Assembly (NCBI GenBank): GCA_965262605.1
Contig: CBDHFN010000003.1
Span: forward strand, 930,001 to 994,000
DNA length: 64,000 nt
Source of the DNA: CBDHFN01 sp965262605
Lineage (GTDB): Bacteria > Pseudomonadota > Alphaproteobacteria > JASGCL01
Direction of reading: 5' to 3'
Below, piece after piece: positions 34,719 to 42,000 of the stretch (position 1 is its first letter; each line of letters starts with the position of its first letter). The notes under the pieces were generated by a model. It was not told where the DNA came from and made no database searches. It saw only the letters and a program-made list of their open reading frames with translations. The position numbers were made by a program, and so were the translations under genes.

Positions 34719-34775
34719 TATAGTCAAAATACCCAAGTGATTTAAAATAAATCACTTGGTTAAATTTTTGACTAT
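34719..34775. repeat. Long imperfect palindrome upstream of the pot operon (57 bp)
   Basis: Outer arms TATAGTCAAAA (34719-34729) and TTTTGACTATA (34765-34775); inner arms AAGTGATTT (34735-34743) and AAATCACTT (34749-34757) around AAAAT. A symmetric structure between divergent flgE and pot operon promoters. It could be a regulator site or a transcript hairpin on either strand. Confidence 0.75.
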
Positions 34776-34789
34776 AAAAGGGGGTTGTT

Positions 34790-34838
34790 AAGTGGGGATT
34801 TTGAGCTGTTGCGTTAGCACAGAGAAAAAATCCCCCTT
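34790..34838. repeat. Second inverted repeat upstream of the pot operon
   Basis: AAGTGGGGATTTT (34790-34802) pairs with AAAATCCCCCTT (34827-34838); the loop has a smaller CTGT/ACAG stem. It lies upstream of the pot promoter, so it is not part of the pot leader mRNA. It may be a terminator-like or short-RNA hairpin. Confidence 0.6.
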
Positions 34839-34912
34839 AAACTTAAAATATTTAATCCCGTTAGCGATGATAATTTTTAATACTATTGGGGAATCAGGGT
34901 ATAAATTAATGC

Positions 34913-34940
34913 TTGAAAATGTTTTTTTTGAATGTATAAT
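34913..34940 (+). promoter_or_regulatory. Sigma70-like promoter of the polyamine transport operon
   Basis: TTGAAA (34913-34918), 16-base spacer, perfect TATAAT (34935-34940), about 36 bases before the potD-like ATG at 34977. It excludes the longer in-frame start at 34932. Confidence 0.7.
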
Positions 34941-34976
34941 ATTGCTAATTATTTCATTACAAAAAGGCAGGGTAAA

Positions 34977-36122
34977 ATGAATAAAAAATTAATCGCTGGC
35001 GGGTTAGCCGTCATAGTCGCAGGCGGCGGATATTTCGCCTATAACAACAATAATAAACCTGAGGGGCAATTAGATATTGTCGCATGGGCGGGGTATATTG
35101 AACGCGGTGAAACTGATAAAGCTTACGATTGGGTATCAGATTTTGAAAAAACAACCGGTTGCAAAGTCAATGTTAAAACCGCGGGCACTTCTGATGAAAT
35201 GGTTACGCTGATGAATCAAGGTGGCTTTGATTTAGTGACGGCTTCGGGCGATGCAAGTTTACGCTTAATTGCGGGCAAAACCGTGCAAGCTATTGACATA
35301 TCAAAAATCCCAAGCTGGAAAAATATTGATTCACGCTTGCAAGACGCATCATGGCACACCGTGGACGGCAAACATTATGGCGTGCCTTATCAATGGGGTT
35401 CAAATGTATTAATGTATAATACTAAGGTATTTCCAACCCCACCCGCCAGCTGGTCGGTGGTATTTAATGAACAAAAATTGCCCGATGGTAAATCAAATAA
35501 AGGTCGCGTGCAAGCTTTTGATAGCCCAATTTATATTGCGGACGCGGCTTTATATTTAAAATCGCATAAACCAGAATTAGGCATTAAAGATCCTTACCAA
35601 TTAAACCAAGCGCAATATGATGCTGTATTGGAATTATTACAATCGCAAAAACCATTGGTAAGCCGTTATTGGCATGATGCGAATGTGCAAATTGACGATT
35701 TTAAAACCGAAGGCACCGTGGCATCGGGTTCTTGGCCCTTTCAAGTTAATTTATTAATTGGTGAAAAGAAAAATATCGCATCGGTGATTCCCGAAGAAGG
35801 CGCAACAGGATGGGCGGATACAACCATGCTGCACGCCAAGGCAAAACATGTTAATTGCGCTTATAAATGGCTGGAACATTCTATTAATAAGAAATTACAA
35901 GGTGATTTAGCCGCATGGTTCGGTTCCGTGCCCGTAGTTTTAGACGCGTGTAAAGGCAATGAATTATTAACGGACGAGGGTTGTAAAACCAATGGGCTTG
36001 ATAATTTTGAAAAAATCAGCTTTTGGCGCACCCCCGTTGCTGAATGCAAAGACCATAATAATCAATGTATTCCTTATTCCCAATGGGCAAAGGATTATGT
36101 GGCTTTGATTGGTGCTAACTAA
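34977..36122 (+). CDS. Spermidine/putrescine-type ABC transporter substrate-binding protein
   Basis: About 381 residues. The N terminus (MNKKLIAGGLAVIVAGGGYFAY) is a signal/anchor sequence. The mature domain begins LDIVAWAGYIERGE, and has GTSDEMVTLMNQGGFDLVTASGDASLRL and GVPYQWGSNVLMYNTKVF, the PotD/PotF pattern. Four Cys in the C-terminal half (including 'DACKGNELLTDEGCK') suggest disulfides. It delivers polyamine or a similar cation to the PotA-B-C importer encoded immediately downstream. Preferred start ATG at 34977 after AGGCAGGG. Confidence 0.9.
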   Translation: MNKKLIAGGLAVIVAGGGYFAYNNNNKPEGQLDIVAWAGYIERGETDKAYDWVSDFEKTTGCKVNVKTAGTSDEMVTLMNQGGFDLVTASGDASLRLIAGKTVQAIDISKIPSWKNIDSRLQDASWHTVDGKHYGVPYQWGSNVLMYNTKVFPTPPASWSVVFNEQKLPDGKSNKGRVQAFDSPIYIADAALYLKSHKPELGIKDPYQLNQAQYDAVLELLQSQKPLVSRYWHDANVQIDDFKTEGTVASGSWPFQVNLLIGEKKNIASVIPEEGATGWADTTMLHAKAKHVNCAYKWLEHSINKKLQGDLAAWFGSVPVVLDACKGNELLTDEGCKTNGLDNFEKISFWRTPVAECKDHNNQCIPYSQWAKDYVALIGAN

Positions 36123-36126
36123 CAAA

Positions 36127-37116
36127 ATGTCATTAAAAATTACGAATATCAGTAAATCTTTTGATGATATTGTTGTTTTAGATGCCTTAAATATGGAGAT
36201 TCAAGATGGCGAATTTTTTGCCATCTTGGGTGCTTCTGGGTCTGGGAAAACATCATTATTACGAATTATCGCGGGTTTTGAAAAACCCGATACGGGTCAA
36301 ATTATTATTGATGGGCAAGATTACACGAACGAGCCCGCCAATACGCGCCCAACCGCCATGGTATTTCAAGATTATGCTTTATTCCCGCATTATAATATTT
36401 TGGATAATATTTCATATGGTTTGATGATTCGCGGTGTTGCCAAACATGAACGATATGCCCAAGCCCAAACCATGATTAATTTAATGAAATTGCAAGGTTT
36501 GGAAACCCGCAAACCGCATCAATTATCAGGTGGTCAAAGGCAAAGAGTTGCCTTGGCGCGTTCATTAATTTTTAAACCAAAAATTCTTTTGCTTGATGAA
36601 CCTTTGGGGGCATTGGATGCAGCTTTACGCGAAAATATGCAACAAGAATTAAAAAATTTACAAAAAACATTGGGGATTGCGTTTGTTTTTATCACCCACG
36701 ACCAGCAAGAAGCCATGGCTTTGGCGGATAGGATAGCCATTATTAATCAAGGCAAACTGGAACAAGTCGCCAAGCCCGATGGTATTTACCATCAACCGCA
36801 AACTCAATATGTCGCACAATTTATTGACAAAGCCAATATTTTTTCCAAAGAATTATTGCAATCGTGGCAAAATGGCGATTATGGGCAAGAATTTTATAGC
36901 TTGCGAAGCGAAAAAATCCAAATTAATCCGCAAAATACATATGATTTTATCCAAGATGCCGTGGTGGAATCTTGTTTATATCAAGGTAATTTTTATAAAA
37001 TATTTGCCAAGATAAATGATACGGCAATAAATCTTAAATCTTCGGTTGCAATTCCCGCCAATATAGTTATAAAAATTGGCTTTAACCGCGCGGATTTATG
37101 GGGATTATCGGCATGA
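36127..37116 (+). CDS. potA: Polyamine-type ABC transporter ATP-binding protein
   Basis: About 329 residues. Walker A is GASGSGKTSLLRIIAGFE near residue 36, Q-loop VFQDYALFPH, signature LSGGQRQRVALARSL and Walker B LLLDEPLGALDA, then the H-loop ITHDQQEAMALADRIAI. The C-terminal TOBE-type extension (residues 240-329) is typical of PotA/PotG. It starts four bases after the binding-protein stop and overlaps the permease gene by 4 bases. Confidence 0.93.
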   Translation: MSLKITNISKSFDDIVVLDALNMEIQDGEFFAILGASGSGKTSLLRIIAGFEKPDTGQIIIDGQDYTNEPANTRPTAMVFQDYALFPHYNILDNISYGLMIRGVAKHERYAQAQTMINLMKLQGLETRKPHQLSGGQRQRVALARSLIFKPKILLLDEPLGALDAALRENMQQELKNLQKTLGIAFVFITHDQQEAMALADRIAIINQGKLEQVAKPDGIYHQPQTQYVAQFIDKANIFSKELLQSWQNGDYGQEFYSLRSEKIQINPQNTYDFIQDAVVESCLYQGNFYKIFAKINDTAINLKSSVAIPANIVIKIGFNRADLWGLSA

Positions 37117-38024
37117 GCCAACAGAATATTCAGAATCTTGAACGGATTTTCTATCAATTTCCGAAAACAAAGATTTTGGCTTTATTGGCAATACCTGTTA
37201 TTTTTCTCTTAATTTATGGCGTGTCGCTGTTAATTTTATTTTTGCAAAGCTTTTACCGCTTAGACGATTTTTCTGGTGCTATTATTGCCGATTATAATCT
37301 TAATAATTATATCGCTTTGGGCGAAATTGCCAATATTCATATTATTTTACGCAGTTTTTTAATGGCGTTAATTGTCAATATTTTGGCAATAATCATTGGC
37401 TTTCCGATAGCGTGGTATATGGTGGCGCACGCCAAGGGGCGCATGAAATTTTGGTTGTTTTTTGCGGTTATGATGCCTTTATGGTCGGGGTATTTAGTGC
37501 GTGTTTATGCGTGGAAAATGATTCTTGCCAAGGAGGGCGTGCTTTATAGTATTTTGTCATATTTCAATGCCGATTGGTTGATTGATGCGGTTTTATCCGT
37601 GCCATTATTGGGGGGTAATTCATTAAGCCTAAGTTATTTTGGCACTATCATCGTGTTTTTATATTTATGGTTGCCTTATATGATTTTACCGATTGAGGCA
37701 AATTTAAGCAAAATGGCGAAAAATATTCGTGAAGCTTCGCAAGATTGCGGGGCAAGTGCGGGGCAAACCATGCGCTTTATCGTGATTCCTTTGGCAATAC
37801 CGGGGATTGCGGCGGGGTCTTTATTTGTGTTTGCGCTAACTTTGGGTGATTATATCACGCCGCAAATTATTGGTCCTTCGCGCTTAGTGATTGGTCAAGC
37901 AGTATATGTTTTTCAAGGTAATGCGGGCAATTTACCGCTTGCCGCCGCGTTTAGCGTGGTGCCGTTAATTATTATGTTGCTGTATTTGTCAGTAGCCAAA
38001 AAATTGCGAGCCTTTGATGATTAA
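37113..38024 (+). CDS. potB: Polyamine-type ABC transporter permease, PotB family
   Basis: About 303 residues, inner membrane. The start ATG overlaps the potA stop (ATGA). Six hydrophobic spans; the domain between spans carries the EAA loop EASQDCGASAGQTMRFIVIPLAIPGI (E-x-A/S-x-D-x-G-A), which couples to PotA. GDYITPQIIGP before the last spans is a PotB/PotH hallmark. It forms the channel with PotC, whose gene overlaps it by 8 bases. Confidence 0.92.
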   Translation: MSQQNIQNLERIFYQFPKTKILALLAIPVIFLLIYGVSLLILFLQSFYRLDDFSGAIIADYNLNNYIALGEIANIHIILRSFLMALIVNILAIIIGFPIAWYMVAHAKGRMKFWLFFAVMMPLWSGYLVRVYAWKMILAKEGVLYSILSYFNADWLIDAVLSVPLLGGNSLSLSYFGTIIVFLYLWLPYMILPIEANLSKMAKNIREASQDCGASAGQTMRFIVIPLAIPGIAAGSLFVFALTLGDYITPQIIGPSRLVIGQAVYVFQGNAGNLPLAAAFSVVPLIIMLLYLSVAKKLRAFDD

Positions 38025-38799
38025 AAAATTATTATCCGTTTGGGTGTTTTTGGGCATGGCGTTTTTAAATTTGCCGTTGATGTTAATTTTTCTTTATGGT
38101 TTTACAACCGAAGAAAAATCATTTGTCTTTCCACCACCAAGTTTAACTTTACATTGGTGGCAAGTCGCATTCCAAGATCGCCCAGATATTTGGCGCGCGA
38201 TGGCTTTATCAGTTGAAACGGCGATTTGGGCAACTTTAATTGCGTTAGTCTTAGGCACGCTAAGCGCAATGGCGATGGCGCGCAAGCAATTTTTTGGGCG
38301 TGATATTTTGTCAATTTGGTTGATTCTGCCGATAGCATTACCCGGCATTGTCACGGGCATCGCCCTTCGGTCAAGTTTTTATGCGCTAAATTTAGATTTT
38401 TCCTTATTTACCCTGATTTTAGGGCATGCAACTTTTTGTATTGTGGTGGTCCATAATAACGCCATAGCCCGTTTGCGCCGTTTATCGCCCAATTTGATGG
38501 AAGCGTCCGCCGATTGCGGGGCAAATTTTTGGCAAAGCTTTTATTTTGTAATTTTGCCAAATATCAAGGGCGCATTATTAGTCGGTGGCTTGCTGGCATT
38601 TGCGCTTTCTTTTGATGAAATTATTGTCACGACTTTTACCGCGGGGCAACAAACAACCTTACCAATATGGATGTTTAACGAATTAATTCGCCCGCGGCAA
38701 CGCCCCGTGACAAATGTCGTGGCGATTATTGTTATTTTATTGACTTTATTGCCGATTTTTATTGCGTATTATTATTCCAAAAAAGACAGCGAAGAATAA
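38017..38799 (+). CDS. potC: Polyamine-type ABC transporter permease, PotC family
   Basis: About 260 residues, inner membrane. The coupling loop is EASADCGANFWQSFYFVILPNIKGALL and the following FALSFDEIIVTTFTAGQQTTLPIWMF is diagnostic for PotC/PotI. ATG 38017 is preferred over TTG 38014. It is the last transporter gene; fliI begins about 40 bases later on the same strand without an obvious terminator. Confidence 0.92.
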   Translation: MIKKLLSVWVFLGMAFLNLPLMLIFLYGFTTEEKSFVFPPPSLTLHWWQVAFQDRPDIWRAMALSVETAIWATLIALVLGTLSAMAMARKQFFGRDILSIWLILPIALPGIVTGIALRSSFYALNLDFSLFTLILGHATFCIVVVHNNAIARLRRLSPNLMEASADCGANFWQSFYFVILPNIKGALLVGGLLAFALSFDEIIVTTFTAGQQTTLPIWMFNELIRPRQRPVTNVVAIIVILLTLLPIFIAYYYSKKDSEE

Positions 38800-38839
38800 A
38801 ATCATTTGCATCAGCAACGAATCGGGTTTATATAAAAAT

Positions 38840-40198
38840 ATGCGCCATGATTTTGTCACCCCAATTATCAAAGAATTAAACAAGCCCATTATTGAAATTT
38901 ACGGCAGGATTCAAGCAATTACTGGCAGTATGATTGAAGTAAGCGGGGTCATTAACCGCGTGGCTATTGGCGACAGGCTAAATTTAATTTCCAAAAATGG
39001 CGATAATCAAGTATTGGCTGAAATTATTGGTTTTCGCGATAATAATGCTTTGGTCATGCCATATGGTTCGGTTGATGGTTTAGGTTTGGGGTCAAAGGCG
39101 ATTATCGCCAAAAATTCGGCGCATATTTATCCATCAATGGAATGGATTGGGCGCGTGGTTAATGCGTTTGGCGAACCCATTGATGGTAAAGGCGAATTGA
39201 CCACGGGCGAATTGAAAATTCCCATTAAACAATCGCCGCCTCCCGCCCATTCCAGACGCCGAGTTGGCGGTAAATTAGATTTAGGCGTGCGGGCATTAAA
39301 TGCTTTTACCAGCTGTTGTTATGGGCAAAGACTGGGCATTTTTGCGGGTTCTGGCGTGGGAAAATCAGTTTTATTATCCATGATTGCAAAATATAGCAGT
39401 TCGCAAATTGTCGTTATTGGCTTAATCGGCGAACGCGGGCGCGAAGTGCAAGATTTTATTCAAGAAGATTTGGGCGAAGAAGGCATGAAACGCGCCGTTG
39501 TTGTGGTGTCAACCTCGGACGAACCTGCCTTGCAACGCCGTGAAGCCGCGCTTACCACCATGGCGGTTGCGGAATATTTTCGCGATATGGGGTTGTCGGT
39601 TATGTTATTGATGGATAGTGTCACGCGCTTTGCCATGGCGCAACGCGAAATTGGTTTGGCAGTGGGCGAACCACCAACCACCAAGGGCTACACGCCCAGT
39701 TGCTTTGCCGAATTGCCAAAACTTATGGAACGCGCAGGTCCGGGGTCGGATAATTATCATGGCGTGCAACAAGGCGATATTACGGCTTTTTTCACCGTGC
39801 TGGTTGATGGCGATGACCATAATGAACCCATCGCCGATGCGGTGCGTGGTATTTTAGATGGGCATATTGTTTTAGACAGAAATATCGCGAATCGCGGACG
39901 ATTCCCCGCCGTAAATATTCTTAAATCGCTTTCAAGAACCATGCCCGGTTGCAACAGCGAAGCCGAAAATGTAATTGTCAATACCGCGCGAAAATATATG
40001 GCTTTATACGATGATATGAGCGAATTAATTCGCTTAGGGGCTTATCGCAAAGGATCAAACCCCGAAGTTGACAAAGCGATATTTTATAACCAAGATTTTG
40101 AAGATTTCTTGCGGCAATATAAGCATGATGCGACAAGTCTTGATGTTTCATATGAATTATTGGCAAAAATTCTTGATAAACAAGAAGGCGCGGCATGA
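38840..40198 (+). CDS. fliI: Flagellum-specific ATP synthase FliI
   Basis: About 452 residues from ATG 38840 (an extension to 38762 would run into potC). The type III export ATPase energises flagellar protein secretion. Walker A is GSGVGKSVLLSMIAKY near residue 175; GERGREVQDFI, LLMDSVTRFAMAQREIGLAVGEPP and GYTPSCFAELPKLMERAG follow, and the DGHIVLDRNIANRGRFPAVN block is typical of FliI versus F1-beta. fliJ follows with an ATGA overlap. No other fli genes are nearby; it sits behind the polyamine operon. Confidence 0.93.
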   Translation: MRHDFVTPIIKELNKPIIEIYGRIQAITGSMIEVSGVINRVAIGDRLNLISKNGDNQVLAEIIGFRDNNALVMPYGSVDGLGLGSKAIIAKNSAHIYPSMEWIGRVVNAFGEPIDGKGELTTGELKIPIKQSPPPAHSRRRVGGKLDLGVRALNAFTSCCYGQRLGIFAGSGVGKSVLLSMIAKYSSSQIVVIGLIGERGREVQDFIQEDLGEEGMKRAVVVVSTSDEPALQRREAALTTMAVAEYFRDMGLSVMLLMDSVTRFAMAQREIGLAVGEPPTTKGYTPSCFAELPKLMERAGPGSDNYHGVQQGDITAFFTVLVDGDDHNEPIADAVRGILDGHIVLDRNIANRGRFPAVNILKSLSRTMPGCNSEAENVIVNTARKYMALYDDMSELIRLGAYRKGSNPEVDKAIFYNQDFEDFLRQYKHDATSLDVSYELLAKILDKQEGAA

Positions 40199-40620
40199 GT
40201 AAAACTCTGAACGCTTTAATGCGCCTGAAACGCATGGAAATTGATGAAATGCGCATGGAATTAAACCGCTTATTAGATGCCTTGCAACGCACGATTGAAA
40301 CGATTGAAGAGCTTAATCGCCATCGCCTAAATGAAAAATTGGCAATGCAAGAAAATTTGGGCAATGTGAATTATGTCGCCAGTTATTACGCCTATATTGC
40401 CTATACTGAAAAAGAGGGATTGAGGCTTCATGATATTAAAACCCGCCAAGAATACGCTATCAGCCAATTGCAAGATAAAATGCGCGAATTATTCGGTGAT
40501 TATAAAAAATATGATATTATCAAAGAAAATCAAATTCAAACCCAAAAAACCGAAGAACAACGGCTTGATAAGATTTTCTTGGACGACCTTGCAGGGCAAA
40601 GGGCGACTAATCTTCGTTGA
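40195..40620 (+). CDS. fliJ: FliJ-like flagellar export chaperone
   Basis: A 141-residue protein that is almost wholly helical and charged, with heptad-like spacing (residues 5-60 and 80-140), as expected for the FliJ coiled-coil that docks in the FliI hexamer. Start overlaps the fliI stop. FliJ is poorly conserved in sequence, so the call rests on length, coiled-coil character and gene position. The last 14 bases overlap the convergent YerC-like gene. Confidence 0.75.
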   Translation: MSKTLNALMRLKRMEIDEMRMELNRLLDALQRTIETIEELNRHRLNEKLAMQENLGNVNYVASYYAYIAYTEKEGLRLHDIKTRQEYAISQLQDKMRELFGDYKKYDIIKENQIQTQKTEEQRLDKIFLDDLAGQRATNLR

Positions 40621-40903
40621 TTTTATCTAAAACTGCGCGATAGCCGTGGTATGGCTCGTCTTTAAGAAATCTTGCAACCCTGCCGATAGTTGTCAAGCTT
40701 GCGCCTGTCATGGCGTGAATATCGCGATACGACAAATTACCCTGTTGCAATAAACGGCAAACGCGCCATCTTTCCGCCAAAGCGTGTAATTCTTGGGGCG
40801 TGCAAAGGTCTTTTAAAAAATTTAATATTTGTTGTTCATTTTCGCATAATAAAAATGCTTGGCATAAATCATTAATTGATTGGTGATTATGGGTTTGAAC
40901 CAT
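40607..40903 (-). CDS. TrpR/YerC-family DNA-binding regulator
   Basis: About 98 residues starting MVQTHNHQSINDLCQAFLLC, preceded by AAGGA; the longer frame to 40942 is less likely. The core matches the TrpR/YerC-YecD superfamily: FLKDLCTPQELHALAERWRVCRLLQQGNLSYRDIHAMTGASLTTIGRVARFL, in which the helix-turn-helix is SYRDIHAMTGASLTTIGRVARFL near residue 55. YerC-type proteins lack the tryptophan-specific residues of E. coli TrpR; the target is unknown. Monocistronic. Confidence 0.87.
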   Translation of the reverse strand: MVQTHNHQSINDLCQAFLLCENEQQILNFLKDLCTPQELHALAERWRVCRLLQQGNLSYRDIHAMTGASLTTIGRVARFLKDEPYHGYRAVLDKINED

Positions 40904-41025
40904 CTTAAATCCTTGTGCTTTTGTCGTATTACGATAGCACAAAATATCAATTTTGCAAGCGATTTAAAATAAAAAAATACTTTTATGTCGCATCAATTCA
41001 TTTTGGCTCTATAATTTAAAATTAG

Positions 41026-41053
41026 TTGATAATTATTGAAATTACTATATAAT
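41026..41053 (+). promoter_or_regulatory. Sigma70-like promoter of the DUF3883 gene
   Basis: TTGATA (41026-41031), 16-base spacer, perfect TATAAT (41048-41053), about 33 bases before the ATG at 41086. An own strong-looking promoter supports a separately transcribed accessory gene. Confidence 0.55.
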
Positions 41054-41085
41054 AAATTTATTATAAATAATATGGGCATCACAGC

Positions 41086-41838
41086 ATGAAACATGATAAT
41101 TACGAAATTCTTAATTTAATCGGTTATGGTTTAAGTAAATTTGACAATGATTTCATCAATGAATTTGGATTTAAGAGTAAATTAAGTTTTTTTCAATATC
41201 TTGTTGAAAATAAAATTGCACAAACGACAAGCGTCATAAAAAATAGAATGGATTTATTTGATTGCTTTTTTGACAACGCTCGCAAAGGTTGGTGGCAAAA
41301 GGGCAACGCATATATTCATAGAAAAATATTAATTGATAGTTTATATGGACATGAAAATGCGCAGGGCTATGCAAATATTATAAAATTATATTTAATGGAA
41401 AATTTTCAATTCACAAATTTGGTTGTTAAAGATTCGCCGATTATAAAATCTGGCTTCAAAAAGCTTCAAGAAACAGGTATGCAGGCGGAGTTATTTTTTA
41501 TGAATAATTACCAATCAATCGGATTATTTAAATTATGTAAATTATTTGATGCTAGATATTTTGGCGATGGTTATGATTTTATGTTGGAAAATGAAAATAA
41601 TAATTTATTTCTTATAGAAGTTAAAGGTATTCGTGAAAAAAATGGTTCAATTAGAATGACCGAAAATGAATATGATAAAGCATTAGAATACAAGGAAAAA
41701 TTTATTTTAACAATCGTTGCTAATTTAAATGATAAGCCAAATATGATTATATTTGAAAATCCAATCGCTCAGCTTAATTTTGAAAAAAAAGAGATATTTC
41801 CTAAAAAAATTATTACTGAATATCATTTTAAAATTTAA
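41086..41838 (+). CDS. DUF3883 domain protein, nuclease-like
   Basis: A 250-residue protein. The C-terminal half (residues about 120-230) fits DUF3883: MQAELFFMNNY, FGDGYDFMLENENNNLFLIEVKG and the ITLTENEW-like SIRMTENEYDKALEYKEKF. The D...IEVKG arrangement resembles a PD-(D/E)XK nuclease site. The N-terminal 110 residues (NLIGYGLSKFDNDFINEFGF...) are unrecognised and may sense or bind DNA. AT-rich codon use and isolation between a regulator and an ankyrin gene suggest an accessory, possibly defence-related, gene. DUF3883 also occurs in anti-phage proteins such as Zorya and Disarm-type systems; direct function here is unproven. Confidence 0.75.
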   Translation: MKHDNYEILNLIGYGLSKFDNDFINEFGFKSKLSFFQYLVENKIAQTTSVIKNRMDLFDCFFDNARKGWWQKGNAYIHRKILIDSLYGHENAQGYANIIKLYLMENFQFTNLVVKDSPIIKSGFKKLQETGMQAELFFMNNYQSIGLFKLCKLFDARYFGDGYDFMLENENNNLFLIEVKGIREKNGSIRMTENEYDKALEYKEKFILTIVANLNDKPNMIIFENPIAQLNFEKKEIFPKKIITEYHFKI

Positions 41839-42000
41839 TTTCATAAAATTTAACCATTTGTCAAATTGCGTATTAATTCTTGACGCAAATTAGTATATCC
41901 AAAAAATATTCTTAAAAATTAAAAATAATATTTGAAATTACCAAGAATCTGGTTATGTTGTTTGTGAGTAATATTTTAAATTATAAGGAAAATCCCGCCG

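Noticed and set aside
34671..34736. Longer N terminus of FlgE (22 residues)
   Set aside because: Its sequence is unlike flagellar hook proteins, which begin shortly before the S.NiAN motif as at 34670.
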